The notes under the pieces are model-generated. The model had not been told where the DNA came from. It saw only the letters and a program-made list of their open reading frames with translations, and searched no databases. 64,000 nt of DNA from assembly GCF_027744825.2 (NCBI RefSeq), contig NC_071343.1:16178366-16242365 (forward strand), read 5' to 3'. This DNA is from Synchiropus splendidus. Taxonomy: Eukaryota; Chordata; Actinopteri; Syngnathiformes; Callionymidae. Position numbers and translations under genes: made by a program. Below are positions 32,201-38,243 of this stretch, piece after piece (positions within the stretch are counted from its first letter, which is position 1; every line of letters starts with the position of its first letter).

Positions 32201-32754
32201 GTCTTCTTCTCTCAGATTTCCGACCACTCTCACTGGACCCAGACACAGCTCACCGGCGCCTCCTACTGTCCAACAACAACAACATGGTGGAGCTAGTGAC
32301 GGAGGATCAGGAGTATCTGGACCATCCCGACAGGTTTGAGCGGTGTCCTCAGGTGATGAGCAGAGACGCTGTGACTGGTGTCTGTTACTGGGAGGTGGAG
32401 TGGAGAGGAAGAGTTTCTGTGGCCGTGACTCTCAGGAGAGACGGAGGGAAAGAAGACGAGTCTGAGTTTGGACAGAACCGTTATTCCTGGAGTCTGAGCT
32501 GCTCTGATGATGCTGGATATAAAGTCTGTCACAATAAGACAGAAACTGTCATCCAGAGCTCAGAAGTCTCTCACAGAGTTGGAGTGTTGCTGAACGCACC
32601 TGCTGGATTTCTTCACTTCTACAGAGTCTCCTCTGGAGTCTGGACCCGCCTCTGCTTCTTCTTCACCTCCACTGAACCTCTCTACCTGGGATTTGGACTC
32701 AGAGAGGCTCCTGGTTCTGGTTCCTCAGTGTGTGTGTGTGACCTGAGTGTGTGA
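16478..32754 (+). CDS. Candidate chimeric receptor: Ig-TM-LRR-B30.2 (unit 2)
   Basis: The model joins 16478-16523, 17227-17526, 18077-18322, 18395-18742, 19745-19792, 20873-20918, 21003-21179, 25333-25509, 29596-29772, 30793-30969, 31068-31241, 31551-31597 and 32216-32754. All junctions are GT-AG with compatible phases and the total is 2502 nt, giving 833 residues and a stop. The predicted protein would have a CD2/SLAM-like ectodomain, a membrane segment and, in the cytosol, NLR-type LRRs and B30.2. No NACHT is present apart from a 15-residue tail. The alternative is two loci: a short Ig protein ending at the TGA at 18751-18753, and a headless NLR 3' half. Transcripts are needed to decide. 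The exons are seen; the fusion is inferred. Confidence 0.45.
17227..17526 (+). CDS. Ig unit 1 V-like domain (CD2/SLAM type)
   Basis: A 300-nt phase 1-1 exon encodes a V-like Ig domain with [13 protein letters not shown] (strand C), [14 protein letters not shown] (D-E) and [12 protein letters not shown] (the F-strand DxGxY motif). It has no cysteine at all. That lack of the canonical disulfide is characteristic of the first domain of CD2, CD58, CD48 and several SLAM relatives. Such domains mediate homophilic or heterophilic contacts between leukocytes. Confidence 0.85.
18077..18322 (+). CDS. Ig unit 1 C2 domain
   Basis: A 246-nt phase 1-1 exon encodes [20 protein letters not shown] and continues through [20 protein letters not shown] and [20 protein letters not shown] to KCFP. 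The four cysteines fit the two-disulfide C2 domain of the CD2/SLAM family. Together with the cysteine-free V domain this supports the family assignment. Confidence 0.88.
18395..18742 (+). CDS. Ig unit 1 transmembrane exon, greatly expanded
   Basis: This 348-nt phase 1-1 exon corresponds to a 93-nt exon in unit 4 (57001-57093). Both end SIFAVLLIV followed by a basic stop-transfer (SRRRRK here, YWRRRR there). Here 255 extra nt, built almost wholly of GTC, GGC, GCC, ATC and GTT codons, encode about 85 more Gly/Val/Ala/Ile residues. The result is about 93 uncharged residues between a Glu and an Asp. The frame is preserved over the whole exon. An Asp (LLIVDLV) replaces Gly near the inner edge. If the donor at 18743 is not used, translation ends at 18753 after KGEA. 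Confidence 0.8.
18743..19744. other. Ig unit 1 intron after TM exon
   Basis: No gene is recognised. It is longer than the corresponding 276-bp intron of unit 4 and includes an AATAAA near 19402 that could serve a short Ig transcript. Confidence 0.4.
19745..19792 (+). CDS. Ig unit 1 cytoplasmic-tail exon
   Basis: A 48-nt phase 1-1 exon (acceptor attgacag, donor gtgtgag) encodes [15 protein letters not shown]. It is conserved at 57370-57417 in unit 4 ([15 protein letters not shown]). No ITSM (TxYxxV/I) or ITIM tyrosine motif is present, unlike typical signalling SLAM tails. Confidence 0.7.
19793..20872. other. Intron between Ig tail and NACHT-tail exon
   Basis: No gene, RNA or clear mobile element is recognised. 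I looked for a NACHT exon or its remnants here and found none before 20863. Confidence 0.5.
20873..20918 (+). CDS. NACHT-tail-derived 46-nt exon, unit 2
   Basis: The sequence (E)[15 protein letters not shown] matches the last residues of the NACHT exon ([17 protein letters not shown]), and the following donor and intron start are also homologous. Homology stops at the acceptor (tttcttcag), which has a good pyrimidine tract and is conserved at 59912. Phase 1 in and phase 2 out fit the Ig tail before it and the LRR exon after it. Confidence 0.65.
21003..21179 (+). CDS. Unit 2 LRR exon 1
   Basis: This 177-nt phase 2-2 LRR exon reads [16 protein letters not shown] then [11 protein letters not shown]. 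It lies 84 bp after the NACHT-tail exon, just as the first LRR exon follows the NACHT exon in the NLR genes. One substitution gives SPSC for SPSS. Confidence 0.87.
21180..22000 (+). mobile_element. Possible L1-type ORF1 relic
   Basis: A 142-codon frame at 21406-21834 contains [16 protein letters not shown], which resembles the coiled-coil/RRM boundary of L1 ORF1 proteins (RRNNIRI-GL). It then continues into a His/Lys-rich low-complexity end. The rest of the block is not recognised. The assignment is tentative. Confidence 0.35.
22001..22260 (+). mobile_element. Possible LINE endonuclease fragment
   Basis: The frame contains [14 protein letters not shown], similar to the GGGVAIYV strand of LINE apurinic endonucleases. 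It is too short and decayed for clade assignment and may belong to the same LINE relic as the preceding block. Confidence 0.3.
22273..22551 (+). mobile_element. BED zinc-finger relic of a hAT-type transposase
   Basis: The frame holds [11 protein letters not shown] then [12 protein letters not shown], the aromatic W-(F/Y)-F motif and CxxC of a BED finger as found at the start of hAT/ZBED transposases. The histidine pair of the finger is not clear and the frame ends soon after. It is a probable dead fragment. Confidence 0.45.
22552..24560. other. Unit 2 intron, unassigned block
   Basis: From about 23100 to 24560 the composition changes to GC-richer, Ser/Pro/Arg-coding minus-strand frames (for example 24538-24254 and 24004-23558) with a TGGA microsatellite near 23650. 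It could be the leader of an LTR element, but no protein motif or matching LTR pair was found. Confidence 0.35.
25025..25250. mobile_element. Fold-back MITE with about 52-bp inverted ends
   Basis: The left end (GGTGTCAAATTGACC onwards through GGGCCGCAGTGGGTGCAGG) is nearly the reverse complement of the right end finishing at TTTGACACC. It is a 226-bp palindromic non-autonomous DNA element of a kind common in fish genomes, sitting in a unit 2 intron close to an LRR exon. Confidence 0.75.
25333..25509 (+). CDS. Unit 2 LRR exon 2
   Basis: This 177-nt phase 2-2 LRR exon reads [16 protein letters not shown] then [11 protein letters not shown]. It is intact with a gtcaga donor. The 5' neighbour intron ends in the array-wide motif 'gaggattgaaaaagtctcac'. 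Confidence 0.86.
26143..29370 (-). mobile_element. L2/CR1-like (Rex1-type?) LINE, apparently recent
   Basis: The element is 3228 bp, flanked by identical 51-bp target duplications (26092-26142 and 29371-29421). Its 3' end, on the left, has a (TATC)n microsatellite tail preceded by ATCAATAAAGTATC. It carries one long frame with endonuclease and reverse transcriptase. A 31-nt A tract (26231-26261, T on the element sense strand) lies in its 3' UTR. The clade is judged from domain order and tail type and is not certain. Confidence 0.85.
26391..29306 (-). CDS. LINE endonuclease-reverse transcriptase ORF
   Basis: This is a 971-residue open frame without interruption. The endonuclease part shows [32 protein letters not shown] and the catalytic-type ADHNLVLL. 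The reverse transcriptase shows [33 protein letters not shown], the [13 protein letters not shown] turn and KFADDTAIV, with the catalytic FADD intact. Such proteins nick target DNA and copy their own RNA into it. An intact frame plus perfect target duplications suggests recent mobility. The start chosen is the first Met; the true start could lie at a later one. Confidence 0.88.
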   Translation of the reverse strand: MLYTIFYFSSAFLSSFERIMDYSTLRLIYSRNFIYDLRAKSHIGVVPRLPVEVRKPYRGCRAGAKLKARRLAKKWRFKPPVPSMIMGNVNSLPNKIDELAALTKNVKTFRECSLLCFTETWLTDSIPDANVELPDFSAVRADRDTNACGKRKGGGLALYVNKRWCNPGHVNIKISTCCRDIELLAVSLRPYYLPREFSHAIVLIVYIPPRADSEAACDVIHGAVARLQTKHPEALVLISGDFNHVTLDNTLAAFNQYVDCYTRGKRTLDLMYANVKDAYRATPLPALGKADHNLVLLKPHYSPRVRKLPTTTRSFRKWSPEAELTLKDCFEITDWETIQEPNSKNMEEMVDCTTDYINFCMDTVVPVRTVRCFANNKPWITSDIKGLLNLKKRAFKEGNTQELKRIQRELRAQLREAKEQYRKKIEQKMQANNMREVWEGMKTITGCNSKRGAPTEGGVGRANQLNQFFNRFDQPKPFTPLNTAAPTLPQVVINREEDTSPPPITTFTAAQVCGELKRLRPNKAAGPDGVSPRLLKACARELGHPLQRIFNLSLGEGRVPQLWKTSCIIPVPKKPHPGELNDFRPVALTSHVMKTMERLLLHHLRPQIHHALDPLQFAYREKTGVEDAIIFLLHRSLSHLDRGSGAVRITFLDFSSAFNTIQPLLLRDKLTEMGVETHLVAWITDYLTNRPQFVRLGDSRSDTVASSTGAPQGTVLSPVLFTLYTSDFQSNTELCHVQKFADDTAIVGCIRSGQEDGYRKLIQDFVTWCDSNHLLLNTTKTREMVVDFRRPRPHPEPVTIKGDCVEVVHTYKYLGVQLDDKLDWTANTDALCRKAQSRMYFLRRLASFNICKKLLQIFYQSVVASALMYAVVCWGSTLKKKDAARLDKLVRKAGSVVGTELDSLTSVAERRSLNRFLSIIDNPSHPLHNTISRQRSSFSDRLLSLSCSTDRLRRSFLPHAIQLFNISREGR
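29596..29772 (+). CDS. Unit 2 LRR exon 3
   Basis: This 177-nt phase 2-2 LRR exon reads [16 protein letters not shown] then [13 protein letters not shown]. The donor gtcagatgc and the intron that follows match LRR exon 3 of NLR 1, so the two are paralogous positions. Confidence 0.86.
29773..30792. other. Unit 2 intron, duplicate of 11624-12630
   Basis: The stretch aligns along its length with the NLR 1 intron between LRR exons 3 and 4, with small indels. No gene is seen. Confidence 0.65.
30793..30969 (+). CDS. Unit 2 LRR exon 4
   Basis: This 177-nt phase 2-2 LRR exon reads [16 protein letters not shown] then [11 protein letters not shown]. The NENLED wording is unique in the window and falls on the variable surface of the repeat. 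Confidence 0.87.
31068..31241 (+). CDS. Unit 2 LRR exon 5 (divergent type)
   Basis: This 174-nt phase 2-2 exon of the last-LRR class reads [38 protein letters not shown]. It lies 98 bp after the previous exon. Confidence 0.87.
31551..31597 (+). CDS. Unit 2 linker exon before B30.2
   Basis: A 47-nt exon encodes [15 protein letters not shown], with acceptor cttcctccag and donor gtaagt. It changes phase from 2 to 1. Confidence 0.85.
32216..32754 (+). CDS. Unit 2 terminal B30.2 exon
   Basis: This complete 539-nt PRY-SPRY exon runs [53 protein letters not shown] and ends CVCDLSV. It is intact, which argues that the 3' half of unit 2 is still under selection or recently copied. It differs from NLR 1 mainly in the last third ([19 protein letters not shown]). 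Confidence 0.92.
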
Positions 32755-33729
32755 GCGTGTTCCTTCAACAAACTGGTGTTGCTGGTTCAAATCCCCATCC
32801 AAAATGCTGACAGTGAGGGATGAAATCAAACATTTCCCACCACTGTAAATGAATAGAAAATATTGATTCCCCTCTGGATCTTTGACCTTTACCACCAAGC
32901 CCTAACGTCATACTGCTGCAATTTATTTGAGCTTCTCCAACCCCTGTTCCAACATTACAGCCACACGAGTCACTAATTTCACCACCTGGGTTTGATATCG
33001 CATCTTTATTCACAGACTCCCCAGTGCTCTCCGCTCTCCAATGGATCAGCAACAACACAGACCGGAAATAAACTTTGCATTTTGTGCACAGATCTTTCCT
33101 GACAACTTAAATAATGCTAACATGTAAAGTCATTTTATTGGTTTCAATTCGCCTGAAACAGTTTAGTGAATGTGCCTATATTTTTGTGGAAATAAATGAA
33201 ACTTTTTCACCGTGCATGTGCACGCATGCAACAGGCGACTACGATGGTGAATACCTGGAGGGGCCTGTCCTCACGTCTTCAACCCAAATTTTGAAGGGAA
33301 ATAACTTCAAAAATAACTATGTTATTATCATAACATTTTAGATTAAGGTTAACCATTTGTTTTGGGTGGTTCAGTAAAGGATTGGAGGCTGGGGAAAGCG
33401 TTATGTCATTGACAGTCCTCACTAAGATAGAAAGACTAGCACATGTGTGTGTGTTTCTCCATGGTCCAGTTGAAGCACCTTTCTATAAGTGAAGCAAACT
33501 TGGTGTGCAGTGAAGGAGAGGCCTTCCACGACGACCTCGGGACCTAGAACATTGGCCTCATGATTGACGTTGACGAAAGCAATCACGGAGGTCCAGACAT
33601 GAATGAGGGTGAGGTGGAAGACATTCAGGTTTTCCTGAATATTTGCTAAAAGGCAAGGTCACCATCGGTGAGCATCAGTTTGGTTTCATGAGAATATTAA
33701 CATTTATCATCATGTATCAACACAAACAG
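32755..33729. other. Intergenic after unit 2
   Basis: The first 100 bp are shared with the flank after 50758. The remainder shows no gene. Confidence 0.5.
33067..33072 (+). terminator. Poly(A) signal AATAAA after unit 2
   Basis: An AATAAA lies 313 bp after the B30.2 stop, in sequence also shared with the block upstream of 15600. Confidence 0.4.
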
Positions 33730-33764
33730 CTCCTTCCATCCATCCTGGTCTGTTGATCTGTTGT

Positions 33765-33910
33765 CAGGTCGCGGGGGCAGCAGCTTCAAAAGGTTGCGAC
33801 AAACAGCCACCAGCTCCGACTGGGGGATCCTCAGATGCTCCCAGGCCAGTGAGGAGATATGATCCCTCCAGCTGGTCCTGGCTCCAGCCCTGGGTCCCAG
33901 CTGGTCATAA
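33765..33910 (-). mobile_element. Rex3/RTE-like LINE fragment
   Basis: The sequence starting gtcgcgggggcagcagct, then gatcctcagatgctccc and ggtcctggct, is the complement of the 3' coding end of a very common teleost Rex3/RTE family, recognised from memory. It is a short dead piece. Confidence 0.5.
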
Positions 33911-34574
33911 ATAGCATCTTATCAAAATAAATAACTACATCATTAAAAAAGAAAGGGTTTATATTGATCGGCCGATCATGATGACGTCATTAATGGCGGC
34001 CGATCCATCGCCGCATCATCACCAATGACAACAGCGTAGCCCATGAGCCGATGCAGAAGAAGCAGGTGAGGCGTCTGCAGAGTTGTTCCATGGTGCTGCG
34101 CTCTCCCTTTGAATGCTCCATGTGGACCTCCAGGATGGGCCTGAGGGAAAAGCCCTGGCGTTGCCATCACCCTGTCGAACAGCATGTGAATATTTTGGTC
34201 GTCCCAGAGTTGGACGTGACCCTCCACCTCCTCTTGCTTTTTGCAAGCAATGTCCTCCAGTCTGGCATTCACCAACTCCATGTTCATCCTGAACCTAACT
34301 GAAACCCAGTCATTTTAAGTCTCCAACAGTGGGGTCCAGCCAAATGTCCCTGTAAAGTGGCCCACACAAGGATAGTGTGGGGAAAATAGGGCAAAGTGGG
34401 AATAAGAGGCAGAAACTCCAAGAACTGTTCTTCACTCTGCTCCTTTCCAATCTCTGAATAGTCTAAGAAGAAATAATTGTTGAGGATGAATTGCAAATGA
34501 ATAATTGTGTTTTAGTTGTGTAACCCAGGGGTCCGCAATTGACAGAATTGTATGCAGTGTATTAATACTGAAGC
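33911..34574. other. Intergenic, unassigned
   Basis: A minus-strand frame at 34287-33976 has no recognised domain. No splice or promoter context supports a gene. Confidence 0.4.
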
Positions 34575-34720
34575 CCAGGGATGTGTCCACAGAAGATCAG
34601 GATCAGGACCCCCCAGTCGGAGCTGGTGGATGTTGCCCGGGAGAAGGGCGTTTGGTGCTTCCTTCTGAAGCTGCAGCCCCTGCAACGGATCAGCAATGGA
34701 GGATGGATGGAGGCTATGAA
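34575..34720 (+). mobile_element. Rex3/RTE-like LINE 3' fragment, opposite orientation
   Basis: The stretch (ggagctggtggatgttgccc, then ctgaagctgcagcccctgc, ending ggatggatgga) matches the sense 3' end and GGAT tail of the same family seen in antisense at 33765. Confidence 0.45.
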
Positions 34721-35585
34721 CCCAGTTTGTTTGGACTTTCAAATTTCACAGTCCAACACAGCGGCAGAACAGAAAGAAAATGTAAACAATATGTAGCTGA
34801 CTCTGGCTCTGTGGTACGTAATTTGATAGGATTACAAAGAGCGCCCCCTTCTTATCAACAAAGATCCATTTCTTCATCTGACTTGACTCAAACACCCAGT
34901 CACCCTGGGGGGTCTCACACCCGCACCCTGACCTGAGGATACCAATGGAGGGGCAGTGGACAGGAAATGATCTGGCAGTAGCTTCCATGATGCTGGTGGC
35001 TGCATCCTGTTCGCTCCACACAGCAGCTTCTAAGGAATACAGCAACTATACAGGTGTAAACCAGCCTTCAAGGACTCTGGAAACTGTATCAGAGGAGCAA
35101 GTCCCGAGGGAAAATTTGGAACTTCCAGACAATCCCAAACTGCCTTAGAAACTGTTTGCATTGAAAGAAAACAGCTTGGTGAGTCTTTACTGTGGTGATT
35201 TAAAATGTGTAAATGGTTTTGAAATTCCTTTCTTTATAAGTCTCATTAATCTCAAAGTGCATTACTATGTTTTTTTTACTTGTTAAAGTTTTGTGCCTTT
35301 GTACAATCAGTGGGATCAGTTGCACTGCATACATGTGAAAGATGAAAGGAAATTGCACATTTGTCCAAGGAAATATGAGGTGTTTTGTGTAATGTTTTGT
35401 AAAATTATTCATTACATTTCAAGATTTTCCTTATGTTTCTGTGCTTCTTTACACCAAAACAAAGGAAAGGCATGATATTTTGGTTATTTATAGCAGAGCA
35501 TGCTAAAGTGTTCATGGTCCGGCCCACTTGACATCGACCTCGGCCGTTTGTGGCCCATGATGTGACCAGGAGTTTGACACCCCTG
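34721..35585. other. Intergenic; possible DNA-transposon end
   Basis: The stretch ends with gagtttgacacccctgcac at about 35568-35586, a familiar terminal sequence of fish hAT-like elements. A convincing partner end was not found. No gene is seen. Confidence 0.35.
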
Positions 35586-36160
35586 CACTAGAAAGAAACT
35601 GAAGAAGTTGTAGACTTGCTCAAAGCCCACTCTGAGAGAGTTATTACACCAGGGCAACACCTTATCTTCATCAGTGAAGTGAAACAGCTCTTCTCCAATT
35701 TGGTAGCCAGAGTTTGGCCCAGAATGGAGGTGTGCTCTATGTAACCTTTGCCACTGCTGAAGAAATGGATGAGGGTGCTGAGGACTGTGGAGGACCTCGG
35801 CCAGAAAACTTCCATCTTCTGGTGAAGGCCATCTTCACAGAAAGCAGAGCATTTGAAGGTTTTCAATATGCTTTGCACACATTCTACGTGTAACCTTTTT
35901 CTGATGTATTTCTCGCTCGTACACCACTGCACAAGAAAACACCACACGTTCTGCTGGGTTGCTCTTTAGTGTGACAACTTCTCAAGACATTAGACAGATA
36001 TTGGAGGAGGTACTGGTAAAGTACGATGAGGTGTCCAAAGAAGAGCTTGGGAAGTTCAAAGGTCCACCAGCTAAATTAGATGTAGAATGTCAGTCCTCAG
36101 TTTTACAAGGCCAAAAGACCAAAGTAACGCTTGTTTACCGTAAACCGGTTCGTCGATAAC
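35586..36160 (+). pseudogene. Broken HECT-like (G2E3-type?) coding remnant
   Basis: The plus strand carries broken frames. One reads FVTFATAEEMDEGAEDCGGP and continues with a LLVKAIFTESRAFEG stretch, similar to the start of a HECT ubiquitin-ligase domain (D-x-GG-x-x-R-E-F-F-x-LL) as found in the G2E3-like family expanded in fish. A second frame (35959-36159) holds ILEEVLVKYDEVSKEELGKF, not recognised. Stops interrupt both. It may be a processed or transposed gene copy; the family call is tentative. Confidence 0.35.
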
Positions 36161-38114
36161 TTCCTGCTCCAGCACCATCGTTGCTGGCGGACTACATCAG
36201 GCAGACAGACCAGATCGCACTGACGCATGTGAGTAAAAACGCAAAATTTCCAGACTTTAATGTTAAATAGACTATTTTGACAACTATTCAAAAAACACAA
36301 AAATTTAGGCGATAAAACCAATAAACATAACTCGTGGACCTTGCGCACGCATGTTTCTAACATCCAGTTCCAGTCCCGAAACTTCCAGTGGACCCATCAG
36401 GCAGTGACACAGGTGTGTGTATCACATGCAGTCGTTCTACTGAGGAGCCCTCATCCATACACAGGTGACCTGCAGGTGCCTGTCATGGATGAACATTCCT
36501 TTTGAGCATTTGATGAAGAAAAGCACAAAATGATCAACTCAAACTAGAGGGAATATGGCGACGCACGTGTCGCTTATAGGGGCGGCGGTTGACTGCTGAC
36601 ACTGTAGGACACTTGGTGGTTAAGAGTTGCGATCGCAACATCGCCATCTCCTGGAGGGGTTGATGATAGTGAGGAAGGTCGAGCTGTTCCTCCTGTCTCC
36701 CTCCATGTTCAACAATCCCCATCAAAGATATGAACTGGATTTGAAGCCACTGAGAGAAAGCAAGGAACAAACAAGGATAAGTCGCACATGACAGAGTCAA
36801 ATGAAGATTTCACGGTAAAGAATGACCAATATTAATGAGTTATGAAATGATTTCCTGCTGAAACAATCGTTGTAAAAAGCAGCTATGATCCACTGAACAG
36901 AAGTGAAAGTACTTGAAGCATTTAAAGTATTTAGGTGTGGCCAGCGAAGACAGCTTCCTCTTCAGAAAGTTCAGTCTTCGACATATGCTGTTTCTCACAG
37001 GTGAGCGAAGAGCTCAGGTGAGTTCATACATGGATGCTTGATTTGTTCTGCGCTCGTGTTTATAGAGGCTTCATTGTCTGACAGAGACGCTGCTGAGGTT
37101 GTTGAATCCTCTCCAGATTTAAAACTACATTATCTAGTTTGATAGAATTTCTGAATTTTGGGAAATATTTGTTTTATGTCAATGACAGATGCATTTGCGC
37201 AGCTCTCAACCATACAGAATAATGGCACAGGACTTTTTTTGTCGGGACTTTATTTGGTTTTGTTGTCCCTCTGCTTCATCCAGTCAGCAGGATCAGCAGG
37301 TTTCACCAGTCGAGGAAAAGCTTGTTGACGTGACGGGCCAAATGAGGCGCAGCTTGGAGGCTTGTGTCGAGCCAAAGTGGGCGGGTAAAGAAGTGCAGTG
37401 AGATTTGGAGGAGCTCATGAAGATATCAGTTGTCAGTTATTACAGTCAAGTATTCAGGACACTATGGCGCTGAAATGTTATTGTTCAGTGAAGACTGATG
37501 CAGGATTGTGCTCTCTCTCTCTCTCAGTATCACTGCTGGTTGAGTGGATAGAGTTCATTGTTGTGATCCACAAAAACTTGTTGCCAGTTTTAAGCTCCAC
37601 CCAATTCCCTGTCTGAGGAGCATGAAAGGCCTCCATATTAAAATAGTCAGGTGGATGGAGGCAGCTGAGGTGGTCTCAGCGATGCAAACCTAGAAATGTG
37701 AAAATAAGAGTTTTTAAACTTGAAAAGACTCTGGCTCTGTGAGTGAGAGCTGATGTCAGTGTTCAATGAACAACATTTCAGCACCATGGTACCATGAGCC
37801 TTGAGCATTTCATTGACTCAATTGTTGGCTGTGATTTATAAAGTCAGTTACGCACGGAACACTTCCGTATAAAGTGTTCCGTTTTTGGTTGTTCTGATCG
37901 GAGTATTGTGCATGAACAGAAACAGCAGGAACAGAGCAGGTGTTGGACCACAGAGTGTCTGTAGGAGTCACATGATCAGCAGCGTCTCACTGAAACCCAC
38001 CTGCTCTGGTTGATGACAGACCTGGAGAAGCTCCATCACAGAGACCAGGCAACACACACACAGTTTTGAAGGTGAATGACAAACACAAGCAACACCTCTG
38101 TTCATCTTTTACAG
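36161..38114. other. Intergenic and 5' flank of NLR 2
   Basis: No gene is seen. An IRF/PRDI-like AAGTGAAAGT is at 36901-36910, about 1.3 kb before the NLR 2 start codon. The last 60 bp are homologous to the 5' flank of NLR 1. Confidence 0.45.
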
Positions 38115-38203
38115 GACACACCCCCTCGCTCACTGGGCGAGATCCCTCCATCAGAGTGAGGATCAGAAGGAGCTGAGCTCAGCTGGAAGCTTCACCTGCA
38201 AAC

Positions 38204-38243
38204 ATGGACACAAGTCTTCAGAGCAGAGGAGAGACGCTCACAG
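38204..38243 (+). CDS. NLR 2 exon 1 with start codon
   Basis: The exon follows acceptor cttttacag at 38106-38114. The ATG at 38204 begins [13 protein letters not shown], and the donor is gtcagtg, phase 1. It is homologous to NLR 1 exon 1 but six nt longer in coding. Confidence 0.7.
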
